Assembly: GCA_035285405.1 (NCBI GenBank)
Contig: JAYKJI010000445.1
Location: 1-11,124 of the forward strand
Origin: Woronichinia sp035285405
GTDB taxonomy: Bacteria > Cyanobacteriota > Cyanobacteriia > Cyanobacteriales > Microcystaceae
Direction: 5' to 3'
Length of the DNA: 11,124 bases
The position numbers and the translations under genes were made by a program. The notes under the pieces are model-generated. The model was not told the origin of the DNA, did no database searches, and saw only the letters and a program-made list of their open reading frames with translations. Below are positions 1 through 6,350 of the stretch, piece by piece. Numbering within the stretch: the stretch's first letter is position 1; every line of letters begins with the position of its first letter.

Positions 1-1
1 A

Positions 2-112
2 GCGGGTCGAGTCTTTGAGGATGAGTTAGATTTAGCCTATGCTCTGATGGCCGGCATTGAGAATCGAGCCAGTCAGGGAGGATATTCCGTTTCTCGTTTT
101 TCTTTTAATTAA
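2..112 (+). CDS. C-terminal end of an unrecognised protein (5' truncated)
   Basis: The frame starting at base 2 is open from the window edge to a TAA at 110-112 and gives 36 residues, ending in GGYSVSRFSFN. The composition (acidic start, then Ala/Gly/Ser) looks like genuine protein, and the stop lies 20 bases before the next coding remnant. I do not recognise the family from this tail. No terminator is visible before the Sir2 remnant. That it is the end of a real gene is inference from the open frame at the edge and its sensible codon use. Confidence 0.5.
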   Translation, partial: AGRVFEDELDLAYALMAGIENRASQGGYSVSRFSFN

Positions 113-132
113 GTTGACCTACTTATCACAAC

Positions 133-346
133 ATGATTATTTTAACCGGAGCTGGGATATCCGTTGCTTCTGGAATTCGTCCCTTTCGTGGTGAAAATGG
201 TTTGTGGAAAGAAATCGATAGATTATGCTGGAGCTAGAACTATACTGATTAATTTAGAGCCAATGGAACCTAGAAACCCCTATTTTCATGAAGAATATCT
301 GGGATTAGCCGAGGAAATTGTACCTTTAATATTTGATATTAAATGA
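133..346 (+). pseudogene. Sir2-family NAD-dependent deacetylase remnant, internal deletion and frameshift
   Basis: From ATG 133 the frame reads MIILTGAGISVASGIRPFRG followed by ENGLWKEID, the NAD-binding start of a Sir2 protein (GAGIS and FRG motifs). It then hits TAG at 235-237. The +1 frame picks up from about 222 as YAGARTILINLEPMEP and ends in EEYLGLAEEIVPLIF with a TGA at 344-346, which matches the Sir2 C-terminus (GA-x-T-I-x-I-N-x-E). The two ends meet near 214-224. A normal Sir2 protein has about 230-250 residues, so some 170-180 residues are gone, including the catalytic His and the zinc-binding cysteines. No active enzyme can be made. Frame 164-346 alone would give an unrelated N-terminus and is not a plausible gene. 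Confidence 0.85.
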
Positions 347-541
347 CATTTTTCAGAACAAATCGCAAGAACAAAGTGATGTTTTAATTTTCATATTTTG
401 TGATCTCTATTGATGCTTCCATTATTTTTATCTTTACTATTTTAGAAAAAACTTAAATTTCTGAAGTTATTTTTAAAAAATTAGGCTAGAATAGAACAGC
501 TTGTCTTTATAGACAAATGCACTGTTACTTTCTAAATACCC
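347..541. other. AT-rich gap upstream of nrdB
   Basis: This 195-base stretch is very AT-rich and holds no convincing ORF. It must carry the nrdB promoter. A TAGAAT at 487-492 is a possible -10 box, but I see no good -35 at the right distance. The one clear structure is the inverted repeat at 501-516, listed separately. Confidence 0.5.
501..516. promoter_or_regulatory. 16-bp perfect inverted repeat upstream of nrdB (candidate operator)
   Basis: TTGTCT-TTAT-AGACAA is a perfect palindrome with 6-base arms around a 4-base centre. It sits 25 bases before the nrdB ATG and 8 bases after a possible -10 box (TAGAAT, 487-492). The length equals that of an NrdR box (16 bp), the usual regulator of RNR genes. 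However, the bases do not match the NrdR consensus as I know it, and only one copy is visible where NrdR normally uses two. It could also act as a small 5'-UTR hairpin. Confidence 0.4.
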
Positions 542-1148
542 ATGCTATTGACGACTCATAATCCTATTCAAAAAATGCCTATTACCCCGATCTTTAATCC
601 AACGGGGGATGATTCAGTGGCAAACCGCACAATTTGGTTTGGTAATACCACAAATTTGATGCAACTTAATGATGTCCGTTACAATTGGGCAGTTGGTCTA
701 TATCAGCAAATGCGTGAAAACTTCTGGATCCCGCAGCGTTTAGATATTACCCAAGACGTTACTGATTATTGGAATTTAACTGATGATGAACGCTATGCTT
801 TTGATGGCATTTTATCCTATCTAACCTTTTTAGATTCTGTCCAAACCTGTAATATTCCCCATCTAAAAAATTCAATTACTGCCCCAGAAATTAGTCTTTG
901 TATGGCAGAACAAATTTCCCAAGAAGGAATGCACAACCAGAGTTATCAGTACATGATTGAAACTATTATTCCAACGGAACGCCGTAATGAAGTCTATGAT
1001 TTTTGGCGTACTGATAAAGTCTTAAAAGATCGTTGTCAATTTATTGCGGGACTGTATCAAAAGTATGTAGATAATTCGACTCAAGAAAATTACTTTATTG
1101 CCCTTTTGGCGGATTATTTACTAGAAGGTTTGTATTTTTACAATGGGT
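542..1148 (+). CDS. nrdB: Ribonucleotide reductase class I small subunit (R2), exon 1
   Basis: The R2 subunit holds the di-metal/tyrosyl-radical cofactor that starts reduction of ribonucleotides to deoxyribonucleotides. It works in the cytoplasm with the large subunit NrdA, which is not in this window. Exon 1 encodes residues 1-202 plus the first base of codon 203. Visible key residues are metal ligand D98 (FLDS), E128 and H131 (EGMH), the radical tyrosine Y135 four residues after H131, and ligand E195 (LLEGLYFYNG). Without splicing, reading continues G-L-N and stops at TAA 1154-1156, giving a useless 204-residue fragment. Joined to 2172-2632 the protein has 355 residues, normal for the family. 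The start at 542 lacks a clear ribosome site; ATG 575 (MPITPIFNP) is a possible alternative. Confidence 0.93.
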
Positions 1149-2171
1149 TAAATTAAGGCCCCCTAGCATCGTGAGATGTCAGTGAAAACTCGCCAAATTG
1201 CTGGAACCCCCTAAAGCCTTTATGCCAAAGCGAAGTTAGAAATGACAAACGTAATGGAGCGAGAGCAGAAAAAAATTAAGGGATGGATTGAAAGCCGTAA
1301 GGGATTTGATCTTAACAATGGGCGATCAGCAGCCAAGCCCCCTTATTGGGAGAAGGTTCAACGAACAGAGGGTGAGTATCTTTTGGGATATTGTCATTCG
1401 ATTAATAACCTCTATAATGGAAATCTCTCTCCATAAAAGTTGTTTATGAAAGTCGAATTAGGCATTGTTTACCAAATTACAAATCTTAAAAATACTAAGA
1501 TTTATATTGGCTGTACAACCCAGAACTTTGGTGTAAGAATTTCGCAACATATTCGTAGTATTGGTTCTATTAAAACAGACTTGTACAATGACATGGCGAA
1601 AAACATTAAAGATTTTTGTTTCCAGATTATTGAGGATGGTATTCCTTCTTCTGATTTGAAAAAGAGAGAATCCTATTGGATAGAGAAACTTCAATCATCA
1701 CTCAATGGATACAATCAGGTTGTTGTTAGTGGGAATGAAAGATTGATTAATCATGAAATCTGGGAAATCAGAGATTACATTATGACAACTAATCTTAAGT
1801 TTTCTGAGATTGCTGATTACTACAATATTTCGGCTGCACTTGTTGCTGATATTAATCTTGGACGTGCATGGCTAGATGAATCTCTGAATTATCCACTCAG
1901 ACGGCAGACTGTAAAAAGAAAGCATCTTACAGAGGAAAATATTTATGAGATTTATAATCTACTTCGTGACTCATCGCTGACTTTTAAGCAGATTGCTGAA
2001 CAATTTGGTTGGTCTAGCGAAGCCGTTTTAAGAAAGATAAACAATGGCACATATAATATCAGTCCTTTACCGAAAGAATCTTATCCCATTAGGGCCGTTG
2101 ATTCTCGTAAAGGGCAACGCCCGAAAGATAATGGTATGTTCTAGCCCCTACTGAAAAGATGGGTATTCGCG
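1149..2171 (+). ncRNA. Group I intron in nrdB (1,023 nt, carries a homing endonuclease gene)
   Basis: The intron is bounded by U1148 at the 5' exon end and G2171 at its own 3' end, as group I splicing requires. Joining there gives NG-F-IYFYNLASRM, matching the R2 family. Core elements seen: P1, GGGU 1145-1148 with GCCC 1158-1161 including the U-G pair; P2, GCATC/GATGT with a GTGA (GNRA) loop at 1166-1179; P3, ACTCGCC 1188-1194 with GGTGAGT 1371-1377; P4, TGCTG 1199-1203 with CAGCA 1327-1331. A P6 region reads GCCAAGCCCCC...GGGAG...GGT. The R-like segment GGTTCAACGAACAGA (1355-1369) and the S-like TTGTC (1391-1395) form P7 with one bulged A. Only three bases separate P7 from P3', leaving no room for P7.1/P7.2, so I do not assign it to subgroup IA. 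The endonuclease gene lies after P7, in the P9 region. Confidence 0.9.
1446..2144 (+). CDS. GIY-YIG intron homing endonuclease with two C-terminal HTH-like repeats
   Basis: The predicted enzyme cuts intron-less nrdB alleles and so drives spread of its host intron. The N-terminal GIY-YIG domain (residues 1-~92) shows GIVYQITN at 6-13 and KIYIG at 18-22. Y9, Y20, R31, H35, E75 (KKRESYW) and N90 fit the catalytic pattern of I-TevI, with E75 and N90 at the same numbers as I remember for I-TevI. The tail has two related units, about residues 103-143 (KFSEIADYYNISAALVADIN) and 160-200 (TFKQIAEQFGWSSEAVLRKI), each HTH-like and likely to read the DNA target. The end (YPIRAVDSRKGQ) is basic. ATG 1446 gives 232 residues; an in-frame TTG at 1440 is less likely. 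There is no strong ribosome site. The frame is intact, so the enzyme may be active. Confidence 0.88.
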   Translation: MKVELGIVYQITNLKNTKIYIGCTTQNFGVRISQHIRSIGSIKTDLYNDMAKNIKDFCFQIIEDGIPSSDLKKRESYWIEKLQSSLNGYNQVVVSGNERLINHEIWEIRDYIMTTNLKFSEIADYYNISAALVADINLGRAWLDESLNYPLRRQTVKRKHLTEENIYEIYNLLRDSSLTFKQIAEQFGWSSEAVLRKINNGTYNISPLPKESYPIRAVDSRKGQRPKDNGMF

Positions 2172-2632
2172 TTATTTACTTTTATAACTTAGCTTCACGG
2201 ATGTTAATGCCTGGTTCAGCCGACATTTTCAAAATGATCAACCGAGATGAATTAAGTCACGTTCGACTTTACCAAAAACTATTGCCTGAAGCCATGCAAA
2301 TCTTTACCCATTCTGTTGATCAAATTTATGAAATGTTTGCAGGAGCCGTAGAACAAGAATGTCGTTGGACAAATCATATTGTTGGCAATAACATTTTGGG
2401 AATCACCGAAAATAGCACAGAGCAATACACTAAGTATTTAGCCAATATGCGTCTGCGAGCGATCGGGTTAGAACCATTATTTAAAGACTCTAAATATGAT
2501 AAGAGTCCTTATACTCATTTAGAGCGTTTCTCTGATACAAAAAAAGAAGGTCATACCAAGGCTAATTTCTTTGAGGCAACTGTTACCAGCTATGTCATGT
2601 CTTCTGGCGTATCAGGCTGGGACGATATCTAG
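2172..2632 (+). CDS. nrdB: Ribonucleotide reductase class I small subunit (R2), exon 2
   Basis: Exon 2 completes codon 203 (T from exon 1 plus TT) as Phe and encodes residues 204-355, ending at TAG 2630-2632. It supplies the last two metal ligands, E229 and H232 (RDELSH). E229 is 34 residues after E195, the same spacing as E204-E238 in E. coli R2. The tail (SYVMSSGVSGWDDI) is the flexible C-terminus that in this family docks on the large subunit. The apparent start ATG 2159 (MGIRVIYFYN) lies inside the intron and would make a protein lacking four of the six ligands and the radical tyrosine, so it should not be annotated as a separate gene. Confidence 0.92.
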
Positions 2633-2747
2633 GAAAGAAGTTTTGATACCAAGTTTCAAAATGTTCGACATACTTGATCTGCTCACTGTAAGGCTTTGAC
2701 TTTGCTGATCTATGACAAAGGTTTTGAAAAATGGGATGAGATTTTTT

Positions 2748-2781
2748 TGATGTTGTGGAAAATTTCTGCAACATCATTTTT
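2748..2781 (+). terminator. Likely Rho-independent terminator after nrdB
   Basis: GATGTTG (2749-2755) pairs perfectly with CAACATC (2769-2775). The stem continues inward with two G-T pairs and three more Watson-Crick pairs to a 3-base loop, giving about 12 pairs, then ATTTTTG follows. It lies 116 bases after the nrdB stop and is oriented to end nrdB transcription before the convergent dev genes. The T-run is on the plus-strand side, so it would not end minus-strand transcripts well. The rest of 2633-2815 shows nothing I can call. Confidence 0.55.
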
Positions 2782-2815
2782 GTCTCAATGGTGTTCTAAA
2801 TCTGTGAAAGCACAT

Positions 2816-3091
2816 CTAAATTAGACATCCAAATTCAAGGCGATTGATCAATAATCCAAGGAGAATATCCTACATCACAATAGATTTGGAGAGACAAATC
2901 GTTTCTCTTACTAATCTTTTTATTCGAGTTCTCAATGTCAAGGGCTTTCGTTCTATTTTTTGAGTCTTACCCTTACCCACCTTATACAATGCTGGCTCAA
3001 TATGTTGTTCGTAAATTACTGTTGATGGACTAACCCTCAATACAATTGCTATGTCCCTTATGCCACTACCATTCATGATCATAAAGGTAGA
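2816..3091 (-). mobile_element. IS1-family transposase remnant (InsA HTH joined to InsB C-terminus)
   Basis: On the minus strand from about 3082 the frame reads MIMNGSGIRDIAIVLRVSPS then TVI, the helix-turn-helix part of IS1 InsA. It switches in frame to YEQHIEPALYKVGKGKTQKI and then ERKPLTLRTRIKRL and ETICLSKS, the InsB C-terminus. A TAG at 2870-2872 interrupts it, after which DILLGLLINRLEFGCLI continues to the next stop at 2816-2818; that is the expected end of InsB. The zinc finger of InsA and the catalytic core of InsB are missing, so it cannot transpose alone. I could not define terminal inverted repeats. The left edge (minus-strand 5' end) abuts the devC stop, leaving no room for a normal IS end. 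Confidence 0.8.
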
Positions 3092-4261
3092 TCAGAAAAT
3101 ATCGGCTGGGTCAGCAGCACGAAGTTTACGGGTAGCAATGCCGCCTGAAATTAAACACATCATGATAGTTAAAATCAGGACGGTAATGGCTCGGCCCATG
3201 GTCATAAATAATGGTAAATTGGTTGCATTTCGGGTTAAAGCATAGAGACTGACAGCGATCGCTGATCCAGGTAAAAAACCGAGAAAAGCCAGAATGAGAG
3301 CTTCTTGAAAAACAACGGTCAATAAATAGGAATCCTGATAACCCATTGCTTTAAGAGTGGCATATTCAGCCGTATGTTCAGCTACATCACCCGATAGAAT
3401 TTGATAGACGATGACAACTCCAACCACAAAACCGATCGCCGTTCCCATCGTAAAAATAAAACCGATGGAGGTATTTTCAGCCCAATATTGTTTTTCAAAA
3501 TTAATAAATTCTGCCTTGGTTAAAACCCGGACATCATGAGGCAAATTTTTTTGTAATACTTGGGCCATGACTTGAGGATCGACTCCTGGTTTAAGTTGAA
3601 TTAAGCCTGCACTAACCTGGGATGGATCACGACTAGTCATAATACGGTGAAAATTAAGGTCACTCGTGATCACATTGCCATCGGCAGCAAAGGAAGCACC
3701 GGAGAGAAATAAACCCTTAATATTTAATTTACGTTCCCTGGCTTCGGTGGAAACAGTTTTCCCCTGCTCTAAATTGGCGATCGCGGTTGTATAGTTTCCC
3801 CGTGAACCTCGATCAAACAGGAGAATATCAGGCATTTTCAATTTCTCTAGATTTTTTTCCACTTCAGGAATTAAAAAAGCTGTTTTTTTCGGATTAAAGC
3901 CTAGTAATAAAATAGAAGTCTTGAGATTGGTTTGAGGATTTTTCCAGTCAACAAAATCCGTATAAAGCGGTTCAGCACTGGTGACTCCTTCAAAACTTAA
4001 GGCTTGGTATAGTCGTCGTCGGGGAAAAGTATCTAGACTAACAATATTTCTACCTTGAGGACTAATGAGAACTAAATCCGCATTAATGGTTTGGTGCAAT
4101 TGGGTATTGCTGTCATACAGCGCAGTCTGAAACCCCAATTGAATAAACATCAACATATCAGCAAAGGCAATTCCTGCCATCGCCACCATCAGACGACTTT
4201 TTTCTCGTTTAAGTTGGAGCCAAGCTAGGGGAATATTCCGAAAGATGGGTTGAGTTTTCAT
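3092..4261 (-). CDS. devC: DevC-like ABC exporter permease
   Basis: DevC is the membrane subunit of DevBCA-type exporters, which in heterocystous cyanobacteria export envelope glycolipids. In unicellular species the substrate is unclear. The 389-residue length is typical. One membrane segment lies near residues 23-45, then a long extracytoplasmic domain, then three segments in the last third (around 265-290, 315-340 and 350-375), which is the FtsX/MacB permease layout. The characteristic end KLRAADPADIF is intact. It follows devB by 72 nt on the same strand. Upstream on the coding strand is a weak AAGAAG ribosome site. An inverted repeat ATGAGG/CCTCAT (4281-4301) lies in the gap. The ATPase gene devA, normally next, is absent. 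Confidence 0.9.
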   Translation of the reverse strand: MKTQPIFRNIPLAWLQLKREKSRLMVAMAGIAFADMLMFIQLGFQTALYDSNTQLHQTINADLVLISPQGRNIVSLDTFPRRRLYQALSFEGVTSAEPLYTDFVDWKNPQTNLKTSILLLGFNPKKTAFLIPEVEKNLEKLKMPDILLFDRGSRGNYTTAIANLEQGKTVSTEARERKLNIKGLFLSGASFAADGNVITSDLNFHRIMTSRDPSQVSAGLIQLKPGVDPQVMAQVLQKNLPHDVRVLTKAEFINFEKQYWAENTSIGFIFTMGTAIGFVVGVVIVYQILSGDVAEHTAEYATLKAMGYQDSYLLTVVFQEALILAFLGFLPGSAIAVSLYALTRNATNLPLFMTMGRAITVLILTIMMCLISGGIATRKLRAADPADIF

Positions 4262-4333
4262 TGGCTTCTTTATCTAATTTATGAGGTTTTATCCTCCTCA
4301 TTTCCCTGAAAAAAGGAGAGAATCAAAAAGTTA

Positions 4334-5644
4334 TCAAATCTTAATCGCAACAGTAACTTCAAGATTAGTAAAAGCTTTGACTTTACGACTACTCATTGGA
4401 TCCAGTAACACTTTAACCTCAACAACTCGTGCATCGGTGGCCGCCGTGGGATCGGTATTTAAAACCTTATTTTTATAAATTTGTAAGCCAATTTCTTCGA
4501 CTTGACCGATCGCTTCTCCGGTAAAAGCCTCACTGGTAATCACCGCTTTTTGTCCGATTTTTAGACGTTTGACATCTGTTTCATAGACTTCAGCTACTGC
4601 CACCATTGGGTCCGTTTGACCCAGATCCACAATGCCATCATTGCCGACAATTTCTCCGTCCCAGCTATGTACCTTCAGAATTTGGCCATTACGGGGCGAT
4701 CGCACATAGGCTAAATCTAAATCGGCTTGAGCCTTTTTAACCGCCGCCTGAGCCGCATTGACTTCTGCCTGAGCCGTTTGCACATCAACGGGACGAACTT
4801 CCGCTACCTTATCCAAAGTAGAACGAGCTTCATTGATTTGCTGTTGACCTGTGCGTTCAACTCGTTCCAAAGCAGCTTTGGCTTCGTTAATTTGTTGCTG
4901 ACCCGTGGCTTGAGTACGAACCAAATTAGCTTTGGCTTCTGCTAATTGCTGACGACTGGTTTCTAGGACTAAGCCTTTATTGTCATAGATGGAAGCTGAA
5001 ACCGCGCCCTCCTCGTTTAATTGCCGATAACGCTGATATTCTGCCTGGGCATTAGCTAATTCTGCCTCTAACTTACGAATAGCGGCTTTTTGCGCTGCCA
5101 CATCTCCCGCTAACTGTTCCTCTAAACGATTTAAGGTTGCTTGTTGAGTGGCTTTGTCGCCTCGCCATTGAGCTTGTAGGCGTTCAATCGTGGACTGTTG
5201 CGCTCCAATTTCTCCTGTTTTGGCCCCCGCTTGCACCTGGGCTAACTTAGCCTGGTTCACTCGTACCTGTTCCTTTGCCTGCTCTAATTCGGCTTGTAGG
5301 CGATCGCGGCTATCAAGAATAGCAATAATTTGACCTTTTTTGACTGTATCTCCCTGTTTAACCCGTAATTGGGCAATGCGACTACCACTACTAGAGGCTG
5401 CGATTTTAATCACTTCTCCCTTTGGTTCCAATCGGCCTAAGGCGACAACCGTTTTAGCCACCATCATTGGGACCGGAGAAGTAGCCACAGACTTCGATTC
5501 ACTTTCTTTGGTTTGATTCAGGTTAAAGACGATCAAGCCAGTAGCGGCGATCGTACCTATTACACCAAGGACAATGACTCCCTGCCCTAGAAATTTAGGC
5601 AGTATTTTGGTTAAAGGATTTTTGGACGGTTCGATGGACTGCAT
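4334..5644 (-). CDS. devB: DevB-like membrane fusion (adaptor) protein of an ABC exporter
   Basis: This is the periplasmic adaptor that links the inner-membrane DevC/DevA pump to a TolC-like outer-membrane channel. It has 436 residues. An N-terminal membrane anchor sits at about 20-42. A lipoyl-type half-motif follows (ALGRLEPKGEVIKI, then RVKQGDTVKKGQIIAILDS). A long Ala/Gln/Glu-rich coiled coil runs from about 115 to 310, then the second lipoyl half (AYVRSPRNGQILKVHSWDGE) and a beta-barrel domain. Within the coiled coil, TGQQQINEAKAALERVER is followed directly by TGQQQINEARSTLDKV, an 18-residue (54-nt) tandem repeat. It starts at ATG 5644 and is transcribed divergently from the PadR gene, probably as a devB-devC operon. 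Confidence 0.92.
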   Translation of the reverse strand: MQSIEPSKNPLTKILPKFLGQGVIVLGVIGTIAATGLIVFNLNQTKESESKSVATSPVPMMVAKTVVALGRLEPKGEVIKIAASSSGSRIAQLRVKQGDTVKKGQIIAILDSRDRLQAELEQAKEQVRVNQAKLAQVQAGAKTGEIGAQQSTIERLQAQWRGDKATQQATLNRLEEQLAGDVAAQKAAIRKLEAELANAQAEYQRYRQLNEEGAVSASIYDNKGLVLETSRQQLAEAKANLVRTQATGQQQINEAKAALERVERTGQQQINEARSTLDKVAEVRPVDVQTAQAEVNAAQAAVKKAQADLDLAYVRSPRNGQILKVHSWDGEIVGNDGIVDLGQTDPMVAVAEVYETDVKRLKIGQKAVITSEAFTGEAIGQVEEIGLQIYKNKVLNTDPTAATDARVVEVKVLLDPMSSRKVKAFTNLEVTVAIKI

Positions 5645-5727
5645 AGGGTTAGTACCTAAATCACAAGGGCAAGAAGAGTAATAATGTCGGATAATGCTTA
5701 TGCAAAAAAGTGAATATTAAACTAGGA

Positions 5728-5763
5728 TGACAATAATGTATATTAAACAAAATGTATATGTCA
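5728..5763. promoter_or_regulatory. Candidate PadR operator between devB and padR
   Basis: AATGTATAT occurs twice, at 5735-5743 and 5751-5759, with a 16-bp period. The pair is enclosed by TGACA (5728-5732) and TGTCA (5759-5763), making an imperfect palindrome. PadR-family repressors commonly bind ATGTAT/ATACAT-type sites in their own promoters, so autoregulation with control of devBC is likely. It ends exactly where the padR ribosome site AAGGAG (5763-5768) begins, so bound protein would block padR transcription. The full 132-base gap is 5645-5776. Confidence 0.5.
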
Positions 5764-5776
5764 AGGAGAAAATTGA

Positions 5777-6319
5777 ATGGCTCTATCCCACGCACTACTG
5801 GCAAGTCTTTTAGTAGATGGCCCCTGTAGTGGCTACGATATGGTGAAACGATTTGATGAAAAAATTAGTTGCTACTGGATGGCTTCCCATCAACAGGTGT
5901 ACAAGGCGTTGCGTGAATTAGAGTCCCAGGGCTGGGTTAGTTCAGAAACCATTACCCAAACCCGTCGCCCCAACAAAAATATCTACAGCATCACGAGGGA
6001 TGGAACAGAACAATTAGCTCATTGGGTGCTAACTCCCAGTGAACCAACGACGATTCGTGAAGATTTGATGATTAAAACCCAGGTTGGCTTTCTGGTGCCA
6101 CGTCCTACCATTATTGAGGAGTTAAAGCGTCGTCACGGCATTCATTTAACTAATTTAGAAGTGCTGAAAACCATTGAACAGCAGGAGTTTCCTGACCTTC
6201 CATCCCTTACCATTGAAGCCAAATTTCATTATCTAACTCTGCGACGCGGCCTTCGTTTTGAGTCCGATTGGGTGGCCTGGTGTGAGGAGGCGATCGCTTT
6301 GATTGAAACTCATCAATAA
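5777..6319 (+). CDS. PadR-family transcriptional regulator
   Basis: This 180-residue protein has the PadR winged helix in its first ~85 residues: MALSHALLASLLVDGPCSGY, a recognition helix around SHQQVYKALRELESQGW, and a wing with YSITRDGTEQL. A helical dimerisation C-terminus of the long PadR type follows. The start is well supported by AAGGAG eight bases before ATG 5777. It faces away from devB across a 132-base region with a repeated AATGTATAT motif, so it probably represses itself and the exporter genes. The inducing ligand is not visible. It converges on ribE, with only 31 bases between the two stops. Confidence 0.9.
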   Translation: MALSHALLASLLVDGPCSGYDMVKRFDEKISCYWMASHQQVYKALRELESQGWVSSETITQTRRPNKNIYSITRDGTEQLAHWVLTPSEPTTIREDLMIKTQVGFLVPRPTIIEELKRRHGIHLTNLEVLKTIEQQEFPDLPSLTIEAKFHYLTLRRGLRFESDWVAWCEEAIALIETHQ

Positions 6320-6350
6320 TGATTTTCTGGCAATCTTTTTTCTGACTATC

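Noticed and set aside
1242..1436. 64-residue open frame inside the intron
   Set aside because: It overlaps the P4, P6, P3', P7 and P8 elements of the ribozyme core; the bases are explained by RNA folding and the protein resembles nothing I know.
1144..2162. Alternative splice joining T1144 to G2162 (NGIRVIYFYN)
   Set aside because: It also keeps frame and ends the intron in G, but adds two residues to a conserved segment (NGFxxFYN) and loses the GGGU/GCCC P1 pairing with U-G at the splice site.
2159..2632. Separate 157-residue ferritin-like/R2 protein starting at ATG 2159
   Set aside because: The first five residues (MGIRV) come from the intron end; the rest is R2 exon 2 and lacks four of six metal ligands on its own.
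4281..4301. ATGAGG/CCTCAT hairpin between devB and devC
   Set aside because: The stem is only 6 bp with no T-run on the minus strand; too weak to call an attenuator or terminator, so only mentioned under devC.
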